A DNA stretch of 64,000 bases. It comes from Corynebacterium urinipleomorphum (GTDB taxonomy: Bacteria > Actinomycetota > Actinomycetes > Mycobacteriales > Mycobacteriaceae). Positions 44,444-53,037 of the stretch are shown here, piece after piece. A program made the position numbers and the translations under genes. The notes under the pieces are model-generated. The model ran no database searches and was not told the origin of the DNA. It saw nothing but the letters and a program-made list of their open reading frames with translations. Location: positions 189,929-253,928 of the forward strand of contig NZ_LT706963.1 of NCBI RefSeq assembly GCF_900155535.1, in the 5' to 3' direction. How positions within the stretch are numbered: position 1 is the stretch's first letter; every line of letters begins with the position of its first letter.

Positions 44444-45231
44444 TTATTCCCGTTGTTTTCCGAACAACAGGTGCATCGCGCCGTATTGGTGGGTGGTGTT
44501 CGCCGCCGGTCTTCCCCTGGGGGATACCCATACCGGGGTCCCTGCTCTGATCTCGATGCGTCCCCGGTGGTGGCGGGTGGGGTCATCATCGTTGGTGCGG
44601 TTGTGGTACCTGCACACCACCGCCAGGTTGTTCATGTTGGTCTGTCCGCCGCGTGACCACGCGGTGACATGATGCACCTCGCAGTTATCCGCGGCATGCC
44701 GGCACCCCGGCACCGGGCATGTTGTGAGTGTCGCTCTCGCCAGATCACGCTGCTTGGTGTTGGCGAAACGTTTCGTGTCGTACAGGTTCACCGCACCCGC
44801 CTGCGGATGGAAGATCGCCACTTCCAGATCCTCACCATGGAACCGGGCCAAATACTCCGCACCTGTCATGGTGGTGCCGTCAGATAGTCCCAGGATGGTG
44901 TCGTTGCCCTCACCCCGCAGGATCTTGGTGTGCTCCTCAAGCAGGACCACCACAAGCGGGCGGGGCACAGCATCAGCCACACCACCCTCACCACGCAGAA
45001 TGTCGGTCAGTGCTTCATACATTTGCGGGCCCGCAGGACGACCCGGATCCAGATTCCGGCGCAAGGCGTACTCCAAGGCGGCGATGAAACTATCGTCACC
45101 CGTGGCGGTAAAGGAACGTTTCCCCTTCTTCGATGTACTGAACCGGACCGTGGACTCCGGGGCGGGTGTGTCAGCACCCGGATCGGGGATGAGGTTGCGT
45201 CCCTTAGTGTGGTGTAACGCTTGCTGATGGT
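44444..45231 (-). pseudogene. HNH endonuclease (DUF222-type), C-terminal fragment
   Basis: About 262 residues ending in a normal stop. It holds the second half of a DUF222/13E12-like protein and an HNH nuclease domain (TTCPVPGCRHAADN, EVHHVTAWSRGG, NLAVVCRYHN). The frame runs out of the IS256 end at 45232, and its own start is lost. The N-terminal fragment lies on the far side of the element (46617-46961), so the gene was split. Relatives are common multi-copy genes in corynebacteria with unclear function. Confidence 0.85.
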
Positions 45232-46616
45232 GGGCCCTTGAAAATAGTGGGGCGGCCACCGTCAGTAACCTTTCGACTCAACTACCACATCTCACCGAAA
45301 GGCACATGACGATGACCGCTGCTCCGCATTCTATCGACCCGACAACCTATCTGGACGATCTGCTCGCCCAAGCGTCGCCAGATCTAATGCGGCAGATGCT
45401 GCAAGGGTTTATCAACCAGATCCTCTCCGCCCAGGCCGACACCGTCTGCGGCGCCGAGTACGGTGTTGCTTCCACCGAGCGGGTCAACCACCGCAACGGG
45501 TACCGCCACCGCGATCTGGACACCCGCGTCGGCACGATCGATGTGGCAGTGCCGAAGCTACGCCACGGCGCTTTCTTCCCAGACTGGCTGCTCGAGCGAC
45601 GCTCACGGGCCGAACGGGCCTTATCGACCGTGATCGCGACGTGCTATCTCAAAGGGGTCTCCACCCGCAGAATGAACGATCTGGTGGCAACACTTGGCAT
45701 TTCCAACATGTCGAAATCGCAAGTCTCACGGATGTCGGAAGAACTCGACGAGATGGTCGCCGATTTCAAAAACCGTCCACTCGATCCCGGTGGGTACGCC
45801 TACCTGTCGTGCGATGCGCTGACGATCAAGGTGCGTGAAGGCGGCCGGGTGGTCAAATGCTGCGTGCTGTTGGCCACCGGGGTCAACGCCGACGGCTACC
45901 GCGAAATGCTCGGCATGCACGTCGCCACCGCGGAATCCAACGCATCGTGGAAAGGCTTCTTCCAAGACTTAAAAGCCCGCGGACTTCGCGGTGTCTTCCT
46001 GATCACCAGTGACGCTCACGAAGGCATCCAGCACGCCATTGCTGAGGTGCTGCCTGATGCGTCGTGGCAGCGGTGCCGCACCCATTTCGCTAAGAACCTC
46101 TACGAGCAGGTCCCGAAAACACAGTGGCCGATGGTCTCAGCGATGTTCCAGACGATCTTCCAGCAACCTGACGCGGCATCCACCTGGGGGCAAGCCCATG
46201 AGGTCGTTGATCTGTTGGAACCGAAGTTCCCCCAGGTAGCAACGTACTTAGAGGAATCACTCGATGAGGTGTTGGCGTTTACCGCCGCCCCGAAACCAGT
46301 TTGGACGAAGGTGTGGTCGAACAATCCCACAGAACGGTTAAACCGGGAGATCCGCCGGCGCACCGATGTTGTGGGTATCTTCCCGAATCGTGAATCCATC
46401 ATCCGGCTTGTTGGTGCGGTACTTGCAGAGCAACACGACGATTGGATCCAGCAGAAACGCTACATGTCACTATCCGCACTCGAACAGACCAAACACCTCA
46501 TGCACCGCACAGGAGACGATCATGGTGAGCAGCACCAGCTAACCGCCTAACCAAACCCCGAACTTCATACCGAGCCGAAAGCACGAACGGCTACACCACT
46601 ACACGGGACTTGACCC
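45232..46616 (+). mobile_element. IS256-family insertion sequence
   Basis: About 1.39 kb with one transposase gene. The right end read inward is GGGTCAAGTCCCGTGTAGTG; the left end is GGGCCCTTGAAAATAGTGG, sharing GGG, TTG/GT and TAGTGG. It splits an HNH endonuclease gene. I find no 8-bp target duplication (left flank CTGATGGT, right flank GGGGATGA), so a deletion or recombination probably followed insertion. Confidence 0.85.
45306..46550 (+). CDS. IS256-family transposase
   Basis: A 414-residue transposase of the Mutator type. Markers: VNHRNGYRHRDLDTRVGTID, AVPKLRHGAFFPDWLLERR, the catalytic Asp of YLSCDALTIKV, LITSDAHEGIQHAI with the second Asp, the CxxH signature WQRCRTHFAKN, and the C-terminal Glu region WSNNPTERLNREIRRRT. 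Full length and uninterrupted, so probably functional. A second ATG 6 nt downstream could also serve as start. Confidence 0.95.
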   Translation: MTMTAAPHSIDPTTYLDDLLAQASPDLMRQMLQGFINQILSAQADTVCGAEYGVASTERVNHRNGYRHRDLDTRVGTIDVAVPKLRHGAFFPDWLLERRSRAERALSTVIATCYLKGVSTRRMNDLVATLGISNMSKSQVSRMSEELDEMVADFKNRPLDPGGYAYLSCDALTIKVREGGRVVKCCVLLATGVNADGYREMLGMHVATAESNASWKGFFQDLKARGLRGVFLITSDAHEGIQHAIAEVLPDASWQRCRTHFAKNLYEQVPKTQWPMVSAMFQTIFQQPDAASTWGQAHEVVDLLEPKFPQVATYLEESLDEVLAFTAAPKPVWTKVWSNNPTERLNREIRRRTDVVGIFPNRESIIRLVGAVLAEQHDDWIQQKRYMSLSALEQTKHLMHRTGDDHGEQHQLTA

Positions 46617-46961
46617 GGGGATGATCGTCTTTGCGCGACGGCGCAGAGTGTTGTAGTCCCCACGCACCGACAGCAGGGCGAGGCGGAGCCGCCACGTCTC
46701 ACTTGCCGTCTTTATGGGCTTCAATTGGTTCTCGATGAATACCAACTGATCCAGAGACTTCCCCGTCTCCCGGGCGATCCGGATGGCGTGGGCTTGCTTC
46801 CGGGTGAACCGGGTTGTGCCGTAGTAGACGGTGTGGACACGCTCCCACTCATCAACAGTGGTGGGTTTGACGCCAGCATCACGAGCAGCCTGACGGTCAA
46901 AACCAGCCAGGATGTCCAAAGGACTCGCAACAGAAGCGAGAAACGCGTCAAACGTGTTCAT
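46617..46961 (-). pseudogene. HNH endonuclease (DUF222-type), N-terminal fragment
   Basis: Starts at ATG 46961 (MNTFDAFLASVASPLDILAG) and runs about 115 residues (YYGTTRFTRKQAHAIRIARE; ENQLKPIKTASETWRLRLAL) into the IS256 end, where the frame stops after a few element-encoded residues. It belongs with the C-terminal fragment at 44444-45231. The two together are somewhat shorter than typical family members, so a central piece may be missing. Confidence 0.85.
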
Positions 46962-47014
46962 GCCCCACACGCTAAAACCCGCCAACCACGAAGAAAAGGG
47001 CACGACCCGGAACC

Positions 47015-47050
47015 TGTGGATAACCGTCGACGCCGCCGAAGTTATCCACA
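47015..47050. promoter_or_regulatory. inverted pair of DnaA boxes
   Basis: TGTGGATAA (47015-47023) and TTATCCACA (47042-47050) are perfect consensus DnaA boxes facing each other, 18 bp apart, in the promoter region of the split HNH gene and behind glxR. Confidence 0.5.
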
Positions 47051-47074
47051 ACCCCCGGTTCCATCAAACAGCGA

Positions 47075-47106
47075 AACCGCCCCTTGACGTGCGCAAAAGG
47101 GCGGTT
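47075..47106 (-). terminator. probable terminator of glxR
   Basis: AACCGCCC pairs with GGGCGGTT about 20 nt after the glxR stop on the reverse strand. The T tail is weak (TCGCTGTTTG). Confidence 0.55.
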
Positions 47107-47126
47107 CCATCCATCGCGAAGAAAAA

Positions 47127-47810
47127 CTAGCGGGCGCGACGGGCGAGGTGCTCGGTGTCGACGATGACGACCGATTTGCCCTCGAGGCGGATCCAACCAC
47201 GCTGGGCGAAGGTGGCCAGTGCCTTATTCACGGTCTCGCGGGAGGCGCCGACGAGCTGTGCGATTTCTTCCTGGGTCAGGTCGTGGTTGACGCGCAAACC
47301 GGAGCCCTCTTGGGTACCGAAGCGGTTAGCCAGCTGGAGCAAGGTTTTGGCTACGCGGCCGGGAACGTCGGTGAAGATGAGGTCCGCAAGGGACGCGTTG
47401 GTGCGGCGCAGACGACGGGCGAGAACGCGCAGCAGTTGCTGGGAGATCTCGGGGTGGTCGTTGATCCACGTGCGGAGCATCTCGGAGTCCATGGTGGCGG
47501 CTTCGACTTCGGTGACGCACACGGCGGAGGAGGTGCGGGGGCCGGGGTCGAAGATGGAGAGCTCGCCGAACATGTCGGAGGGGCCCATGACGGAGAGGAG
47601 GTTCTCGCGTCCGTCGGGGGCGTGACGGGCGAGTTTCACTTTGCCTTCGATGATGATGTAAAGGGTGTCACCGGGTTCACCTTCGTCGAAGATGGTGGTG
47701 CCTCGGGAGAATGACTCCGTCTGCATTTGTGAGATCAGGTTGACCACTGCATCGGGGTCTACGCCTTGGAAGATCCCGGCGCGGGCCAGTGTTTCCTGCA
47801 CGCTTTGCAT
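47127..47810 (-). CDS. glxR: global cAMP-responsive regulator GlxR
   Basis: A 227-residue Crp/Fnr protein nearly identical to C. glutamicum GlxR as I recall it. cAMP-binding domain with [20 protein letters not shown] and [21 protein letters not shown]-terminal winged helix with [20 protein letters not shown] as recognition region. It controls carbon, energy and many other genes through TGTGA-N6-TCACA sites. I see only a half-site (TGTGACAT) in its own upstream region. A terminator-like hairpin follows the gene. Confidence 0.97.
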   Translation of the reverse strand: MQSVQETLARAGIFQGVDPDAVVNLISQMQTESFSRGTTIFDEGEPGDTLYIIIEGKVKLARHAPDGRENLLSVMGPSDMFGELSIFDPGPRTSSAVCVTEVEAATMDSEMLRTWINDHPEISQQLLRVLARRLRRTNASLADLIFTDVPGRVAKTLLQLANRFGTQEGSGLRVNHDLTQEEIAQLVGASRETVNKALATFAQRGWIRLEGKSVVIVDTEHLARRAR

Positions 47811-47968
47811 CGAAGCTCCTTGTCGTCGTGGGCCGTGTGGAGTTGGTCACCGGAGTGGCAGCTCGCGGGCCATGTCACATTTCCCAACCCTATCATCTCG
47901 GCTTGGTGCGCCGATCAATTGTTTGCGGCGGAGATGCGATGCGGGTGGTCTCGCGGTCTAGCTGGCGT

Positions 47969-48076
47969 TCACTGTGGAGATTCGGTGTGGACGACGGCGA
48001 TTTCGAGGCGTTCCATGCTGACGAGGAAGACGGCCAAAAGCACAGGTGCTAGTAGCGCGAGGAGAATGCTCACCAT
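47969..48076 (-). CDS. 35-residue membrane protein
   Basis: A short [23 protein letters not shown] then [15 protein letters not shown]: one membrane helix and a short acidic tail. TATACT lies 8 nt before its ATG, on the reverse strand of the nth promoter. The -10 boxes of the two genes overlap in the palindromic AGTATAGT, so the pair is divergently and perhaps jointly expressed. The promoter and a clean hydrophobic profile support a real gene. Function unknown. Confidence 0.6.
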   Translation of the reverse strand: MVSILLALLAPVLLAVFLVSMERLEIAVVHTESPQ

Positions 48077-48084
48077 ATCGGCCC

Positions 48085-48092
48085 AGTATAGT
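48085..48092. promoter_or_regulatory. overlapping divergent -10 boxes (small membrane gene / nth)
   Basis: AGTATAGT gives TATAGT on the + strand, 7 nt before the nth ATG (48100), and TATACT on the - strand, 8 nt before the 35-residue gene. Both transcripts should be leaderless. Confidence 0.6.
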
Positions 48093-48099
48093 GGACGGC

Positions 48100-48900
48100 A
48101 TGTCTGATTCTGCTTCGACGACTCCGCGGCGGTTTCGTCGCCCGGGTTCGCATCCGGCGGCGAAGGGGACGGAGACGGAGTTGGGGCGGACCCGCCGCGC
48201 GCGGCGGGTCAATAGGACGCTGGCGGTGATGTTTCCGGATGCGCATGCGGAGTTGGATTTCACGTCGCCGCTTGAGTTGTTGATGGCCACGATGTTGAGT
48301 GCGCAGACGACGGATGTGCGGGTCAATCAGGTCACGCCGACGCTTTTTGCGCGCTTTTCGACGGCTGCGGCCTACGCCGCAGCTGACCCCGCCGAGCTGG
48401 AGGAGATCATCAAACCGGTCGGGTTCTACCGCGCGAAGGCGGGGCATTTGAAGGGGATCGGGGAGAAGCTCGTGGCTGATTTCGGTGGCGAGGTCCCAGT
48501 GGCTGTGGAGGATTTGGTGACTCTGCCGGGGGTGGGCAGGAAGACTGCGCATGTGGTGCGGGGGAATGCGTTCGGGTTGCCGGGGTTGACTGTGGACACG
48601 CATTTCCAGCGTCTTGTTCACCGGCTGGGACTGACGGAGGAGAAGGACCCGGTGGCGATCGAGCGTGCTGTGGGGGAGTTGATAGAGAAGCGTGAGTGGA
48701 CGATGTTCTCCCACCGGATCATTTTTTGCGGTCGCCGTGTGTGCCATGCGCGGAAAGCAGCGTGCGGGGCGTGTCCTCTGGCGTACGATTGCCCGTCGTT
48801 CGGCACGGTCGGTCCCATCGAGTGGGAGGATGCGGAGAAGTTGGTGACAGGTCCGGAGCGCGAGCACATCCTCGCGATGTTCGGGGACGGTGAGAAGTGA
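48100..48900 (+). CDS. nth: endonuclease III
   Basis: A 266-residue DNA glycosylase/AP lyase for oxidised pyrimidines. The helix-hairpin-helix is [18 protein letters not shown] with the catalytic Lys, the catalytic Asp is in [14 protein letters not shown], and the 4Fe-4S cluster cysteines are in [18 protein letters not shown]. An N-terminal extension of about 35 basic residues is typical of actinobacteria. The ATG at 48100 is chosen because TATAGT precedes it by 7 nt. The stop overlaps the GTG of the next gene. Confidence 0.95.
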   Translation: MSDSASTTPRRFRRPGSHPAAKGTETELGRTRRARRVNRTLAVMFPDAHAELDFTSPLELLMATMLSAQTTDVRVNQVTPTLFARFSTAAAYAAADPAELEEIIKPVGFYRAKAGHLKGIGEKLVADFGGEVPVAVEDLVTLPGVGRKTAHVVRGNAFGLPGLTVDTHFQRLVHRLGLTEEKDPVAIERAVGELIEKREWTMFSHRIIFCGRRVCHARKAACGACPLAYDCPSFGTVGPIEWEDAEKLVTGPEREHILAMFGDGEK

Positions 48901-49490
48901 GGAAGCAGGTTTGGGGGAGTGTCGCGGCGCTAGCGGCCGTGACGGTGCTCGTCGTGGTGGCGGCGGTGGGGTTGCTGCGACCCGCGGATCCTGCGGATCC
49001 TGGAGGCCCGGCAAATTCCGCCGGCCAAGCGACCGGGAATTCTGAGACAACGCACCAGGAAGCACAGATGCAGGAGCGTCCGGATTGCCCGGGTCCGGGT
49101 GTCGGTGGAGTGGACCTGCCGTGTCTCGGGGGAGAGGACAGCGGGCAAAACCCCCAGGACATCACTGTGGTCAACGTGTGGGCATGGTGGTGCGAGCCGT
49201 GCCGGGAGGAGCTGCCGGCGTTCGACGAATTCGCGCGCACGCACCCCGACTACACGGTGGTCGGTGTGCACGCCGACACGAACGCGGCGAATGGAGCGGC
49301 TCTGCTGAACGAGCTCGGCATTCAAATGCCCAGCTATCAGGACAGCGAGAATGTTTTTGCCGGAGCGCACGGGTTGCCGGGGGTCGTTCCTGTCACTGTG
49401 GTCTTCCGCGGGGAGGAGAAGGTGGGGGTAATGGGGAAGGGTTTTTCGTCGTCAAGCGAAATAGCTCGGGCTGTTGAGGAGGTGCTGTAG
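48897..49490 (+). CDS. TlpA-like membrane-anchored thioredoxin
   Basis: A 197-residue protein: basic start and one N-terminal helix (about 6-28), a Pro-Gly-rich linker with an extra cysteine pair (RPDCPGP, DLPCLGG), then a thioredoxin fold with the active site [13 protein letters not shown] and the cis-proline in GVVPVTVVF. It probably acts in extracytoplasmic disulfide reduction. It starts with GTG overlapping the nth stop and is followed at once by the nudix gene, so nth-tlpA-nudix form one unit. Confidence 0.88.
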   Translation: MRKQVWGSVAALAAVTVLVVVAAVGLLRPADPADPGGPANSAGQATGNSETTHQEAQMQERPDCPGPGVGGVDLPCLGGEDSGQNPQDITVVNVWAWWCEPCREELPAFDEFARTHPDYTVVGVHADTNAANGAALLNELGIQMPSYQDSENVFAGAHGLPGVVPVTVVFRGEEKVGVMGKGFSSSSEIARAVEEVL

Positions 49491-50177
49491 GTGGCGAAGT
49501 GGCTGGAGAGCTTGGCGGGCGTGCTGTCGGCGCCAGGCAACGCGGCACTGGTGCATTCGATGCAGGGGCACATGCGGCTGGCGTCGCGAAAATCGCGCAG
49601 GTCGGCGGTGCTGATGTGCTTCACGGGCGACGCCGATGCGCAGGAGCTGCCTGATGACGCCCAGATTCTGCTCACCCACCGCGCGCCCACGCTGCGGAAC
49701 CACTCGGGCCAAATGGCGTTTCCGGGCGGGCGGCTCGAACCGGACGACGCGGGACCTGTCGATGCCGCCCTGCGCGAAGCCAACGAGGAAACGGGGCTGG
49801 AACCGGACCGTGTGGAGACGCTGGCTGTCCTCGAGCCGATCGCCGTGGGCCCGTCCGGTCACCCGGTGAATCCCGTGCTCGCGTACGCGCAAGATCCCGG
49901 TGAAGTGTGGTGTGCGAGCCCAGCGGAGAATGACGATGTCTTCTTCGTCGACCTCGCGCATCTCATCGACCCTGCGAACCGCTTCCGCGTCGCGCGGTTG
50001 GGGTGGACGGGCCCTGCCTTCGATGTGAACGGCTACCTGGTGTGGGGTTTCACTGCGTCGCTCCTCGCAGTGATGATCCGTGAAGCTGGGTGGGAAAAGC
50101 CGTGGGAGCACAAGGAATCAGTGGATCTGAGGAAGGCGCTGCGCGCGTCGCGTAACGGCGAGGGACACGGGTTTTAG
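49491..50177 (+). CDS. Nudix hydrolase, CoA pyrophosphatase type
   Basis: A 228-residue protein. Signature ILLTHRAPTLRNHSGQMAFP followed by GGRLEPDDAGPVDAALREAN and EETGLE is the CoAse-specific region merged with the Nudix box. It would cleave CoA to 4'-phosphopantetheine and 3',5'-ADP. The GTG start directly follows the upstream stop codon. Confidence 0.9.
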   Translation: MAKWLESLAGVLSAPGNAALVHSMQGHMRLASRKSRRSAVLMCFTGDADAQELPDDAQILLTHRAPTLRNHSGQMAFPGGRLEPDDAGPVDAALREANEETGLEPDRVETLAVLEPIAVGPSGHPVNPVLAYAQDPGEVWCASPAENDDVFFVDLAHLIDPANRFRVARLGWTGPAFDVNGYLVWGFTASLLAVMIREAGWEKPWEHKESVDLRKALRASRNGEGHGF

Positions 50178-50204
50178 CCGCTGCGGCGCGTAGGGTGGCC
50201 TTCC

Positions 50205-51389
50205 GTGACTGCTCTCATCGTCGACCTCGCGCTTGTGCTGCTGTTCGTGGCGGCGCTCGCGGGCGGTTGGCGCCAGGGTGCTTTCTCCTCGGGTTTCGCG
50301 GCGGTGGGTGTCGCTGCGGGGCTCGTCGTGGGGCTCGGCGCGGCGGGGTTGTTGGTGCGCGTGACCGACAGCACCAGCCTGCGCGTGCTGCTTCTGCTGG
50401 CCACGGTGGTGCTCTTCGTGGGGGCGGGCAATATCGTCGGCGCGACGGTCGGCTCCGCGCTGCGTGAGAGGCTGCGCACCAAGTCCACTCAGCGCTGGGA
50501 TTCGGCTGTGGGGTCGCTGCTTCAGCTGCTCATGGCGGTCGTTGTGGTGTGGCTCGTGGCGGTGCCTGTCGCGGCGAATGTCGGAGGCCCGCTCGGTAGC
50601 GCGATCCGTGGCTCGCGCGTGTTGGGCGCAATTGACAGGGCTGTTCCCGAGTGGGGCAACAAAGTCCCCGAGCACATTGCACGGCTTATCGACGTCACCG
50701 GCCTTCCCCCCTTAGTCTCCCCCTTCCAGGGCGGCGGCGCCGAGGTGGAGGAACCGGACCCGGCGATCGTCGACCAGGCAGTAGTGGATGCGGTGCGCCC
50801 TAGCGTCGTGCACGTGCTGGGGGATGCGGAGAGCTGCCGGCGCCGTCTGTCGGGCTCTGGTTTCGTTTCTGCACCGGACTACGTGATCACGAATGCCCAC
50901 GTCGTGGCAGGAACCGACACGGTGGAATTGGACACGGTTCTGGGCGTGAAGCAAGCGACCGTTGTACTCTACGACCCAGAGGTGGATCTCGCGGTGCTTC
51001 ACGTCCTCAACTTGGGGCTTGAGCCGCTGAAGTCGGCTCCCGGGATCGCGAGAACCGGCGATAGCGCCATGGTGATGGGCTTTCCAGGCAACGGGCCGTT
51101 CACCGTCTCCCCGGTGCGGGTTCGCGAGCGCCTGAACATTTCTGGCCCGGATATCTACGCCACTGGGAGGACCGAGCGCGAGGCATTCACCTTGCGTGGC
51201 ACGATCCGTCAGGGCAATTCCGGCGGGCCGCTGCTGTCCACGTCGGGCGACGTTCTCGGCGTGGTTTTCGGTGCGGCTGTCGACGGAACTGACACCGGAT
51301 ACGCCCTGACAATCCGCCAGACGGAAGATGTCGTGGGGGATTACGTCGGATTGACGGAGCCCGTGGATACTCAAAGCTGCGTGGCTTAG
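50205..51389 (+). CDS. marP: MarP-like membrane serine protease
   Basis: A 394-residue protein: four N-terminal helices (CvpA-like, about 1-165), then a periplasmic trypsin-like protease with His in ITNAHVVAGTD, Asp in DPEVDLAVLHV and Ser in IRQGNSGGPLLS. The first cysteine (ESCRRRL) and the final one (QSCVA) may pair as in mycobacterial MarP, which protects against acid and oxidative stress. GTG start with TAGGGT 8 nt upstream. Confidence 0.9.
   Translation: MTALIVDLALVLLFVAALAGGWRQGAFSSGFAAVGVAAGLVVGLGAAGLLVRVTDSTSLRVLLLLATVVLFVGAGNIVGATVGSALRERLRTKSTQRWDSAVGSLLQLLMAVVVVWLVAVPVAANVGGPLGSAIRGSRVLGAIDRAVPEWGNKVPEHIARLIDVTGLPPLVSPFQGGGAEVEEPDPAIVDQAVVDAVRPSVVHVLGDAESCRRRLSGSGFVSAPDYVITNAHVVAGTDTVELDTVLGVKQATVVLYDPEVDLAVLHVLNLGLEPLKSAPGIARTGDSAMVMGFPGNGPFTVSPVRVRERLNISGPDIYATGRTEREAFTLRGTIRQGNSGGPLLSTSGDVLGVVFGAAVDGTDTGYALTIRQTEDVVGDYVGLTEPVDTQSCVA
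50684..50693 (-). repeat. GTCGATAAGC element, copy 13
   Basis: Exact 10-mer inside marP, antisense, read as L-I-D in ARLIDVTGLP, between the membrane and protease domains. The upstream motif-strand tract is GGGGGAGACTAAGGGGGGAA. Confidence 0.87.
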
Positions 51390-52318
51390 GCAGGTCCAGG
51401 CTCCGTTCGGCCGGGTGCGGGGAGGAATTTCACGAGCTGCTCCACGAATAGTTCTGGGTCCTCGATGTGGGGTGCATTCTTTGTGCCGGGGATCGTCGCT
51501 ACGTCAAGGGGAGAGGTGAGGCGGCGGGAGGATGCTGCGCTGATTCTCGTCCAGACCGTTTGGGCGGGGTGGATGAGTAGTGCAGGTGCCTCGATGGGTG
51601 ATGCATTCTTCCGCGGCGAGGCGGTGAGTAAGCGGGTGTTGCGGACGATGCCGCGCAATGCGTTGTCGACTCGTGCAGCCCTGATACGCAGGGACAACGC
51701 TTCCTCGAATTCCGGTGTGCCTGCGAATCCGGGCGCAGTGTTGAGAGCTAGTTCCCGGCGCCACACACGCGGAATGAGGGGGGTGCAGAGCTGGTGGAGC
51801 CAAATCGGCAGTCTCCCGACAGCGACCCGCGCCAGCATGAAGACGAGTTCCCAGGGGCGGGTGCGCAGGTGCCGGCGGAGGTCCGTGGGGTGCGCGGCTG
51901 AGACCGCAACCATGCTTGCGACCCTGTCCGGGTACGTCGAGGCGAACACCCAGGCCAGCGCACCGCCGGTGTCGTGTCCGACGATGTGGGCGCGGTCGTG
52001 GTCCAGGGCAGAGATGACACCGTCGATGTCGCCCACAGCAATGAGCGTGGGGTCCCCTGCACGCGCCGGCGGCTTGTCCGACATGCCGTAGCCGCGCATG
52101 TCCACCGCTGCGACGTGGAAACCGCGCTCGGCCAGCGGCGCGATGATGCGCCGGTAATCCAGCCACGCGCCGAATGTGCCGTGGATGAGCAGAACCAGCG
52201 GATCCTTTGGGTCGCCGGCGACGGCCGCGTGCAGGCGGATGCCGCGGGTATGCAGCAAAACATGCTCGAATGGTCCATCAAGAGCGACGGTCTTTGGGGA
52301 AAGGGGTTGAGTGCTCAT
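51386..52318 (-). CDS. alpha/beta hydrolase, epoxide-hydrolase-like
   Basis: A 310-residue hydrolase: oxyanion motif LLIHGTFGAWLDYRR, nucleophile Asp in VGHDTGGALAWVFA, a lid domain (about 160-230) and the C-terminal histidine in NAPHIEDPELF. An Asp rather than Ser nucleophile points to an epoxide hydrolase or dehalogenase. It converges with marP (4-nt overlap), the same neighbourhood as mycobacterial ephE/marP. Confidence 0.87.
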   Translation of the reverse strand: MSTQPLSPKTVALDGPFEHVLLHTRGIRLHAAVAGDPKDPLVLLIHGTFGAWLDYRRIIAPLAERGFHVAAVDMRGYGMSDKPPARAGDPTLIAVGDIDGVISALDHDRAHIVGHDTGGALAWVFASTYPDRVASMVAVSAAHPTDLRRHLRTRPWELVFMLARVAVGRLPIWLHQLCTPLIPRVWRRELALNTAPGFAGTPEFEEALSLRIRAARVDNALRGIVRNTRLLTASPRKNASPIEAPALLIHPAQTVWTRISAASSRRLTSPLDVATIPGTKNAPHIEDPELFVEQLVKFLPAPGRTEPGPA

Positions 52319-52326
52319 AACTGGAA

Positions 52327-52366
52327 AAGCGCCCAGGGTCGCAGTTACGCGTTGCCCTGGGCGCTT
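52327..52366 (-). terminator. terminator of the holin-X-like gene
   Basis: A 12-bp stem AAGCGCCCAGGG / CCCTGGGCGCTT; on the reverse strand it is followed by TTTTCC. It separates the 188-residue membrane gene from the hydrolase gene. Confidence 0.8.
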
Positions 52367-52393
52367 GTGTGCACCTGTGAACTGGGGCGGCCC

Positions 52394-52960
52394 TTAGTTC
52401 GCCTTGGTGGAGCCGCCAGCGGCGTAGCCGCCGGGGACCGTGGTGCCGGTGCCGTAGGAGGTGTAGAGCTCCGAAGAGTCCTTCTCCAGGTTCTTCTGAG
52501 CCTGGCCCGGGACGAGGTTCTTCAACTCGTTGACGGACTCGATGGTCTTTTCCGGCTTGCCCATGGCCTTGAAACGCTTGATGCCCACGAGGGCGAGAAT
52601 GCCCGCGGTGATGAGCATGAGCAGGAAGACGATGCCGAAGCCCCATGCGTCGTTGGTCCAGATGGCGATCAGCTTGGCCAGGAAGAAGAAAAAGAAGAAG
52701 GAGGAGAACGCCGCGACGACACCTGCGACACCGAGGAGGCCTCCGCCGACGGCAGCCTTCTTGGCTTCTCCGACGACCTCGGTCTTAGCCAGCTCGATTT
52801 CACTGCGGACCAGGCTGGACACCTGCTCGGTCGCGTTGGACACCAGGGTGCCCAGGGAGTCGCTGCCCGGCTGCGTCACGTCCGTGTCGCGGAGCGGGAT
52901 GGAGTCGACCTTTGCCTTGTAGCTGGTCGAGCCGCTGGTGTACAGACCCTTGTCGCTCAT
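52394..52960 (-). CDS. actinobacterial holin-X-like membrane protein
   Basis: A 188-residue protein: a hydrophilic N-terminus, an amphipathic helix (LVSNATEQVSSLVRSEIELA), two membrane helices (about 75-97 and 108-128, with an unusual run of six Phe codons), then a polar Gly-Ser-Thr-rich tail. This is the Phage_holin_3_6/Holin-X layout. The family is chromosomal and not a sign of prophage. GAGGAAGG precedes the ATG. Confidence 0.8.
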   Translation of the reverse strand: MSDKGLYTSGSTSYKAKVDSIPLRDTDVTQPGSDSLGTLVSNATEQVSSLVRSEIELAKTEVVGEAKKAAVGGGLLGVAGVVAAFSSFFFFFFLAKLIAIWTNDAWGFGIVFLLMLITAGILALVGIKRFKAMGKPEKTIESVNELKNLVPGQAQKNLEKDSSELYTSYGTGTTVPGGYAAGGSTKAN

Positions 52961-53037
52961 TAATCAACCTTCCTCGATGCGCACCGCTTGCGCTGGTGCC
53001 GTCAGTTATAACCGATCTTATAGTAACGCACAGCACA

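Noticed and set aside
45619-45628. CTTATCGAC in the IS256 transposase as another copy of the 10-mer
   Set aside because: The first base differs, and there is no G-rich flank; it belongs to the transposase sequence.
52394-52960. Holin-like gene as evidence of a prophage
   Set aside because: Holin-X proteins are ordinary chromosomal genes in actinobacteria, and no phage genes surround it.
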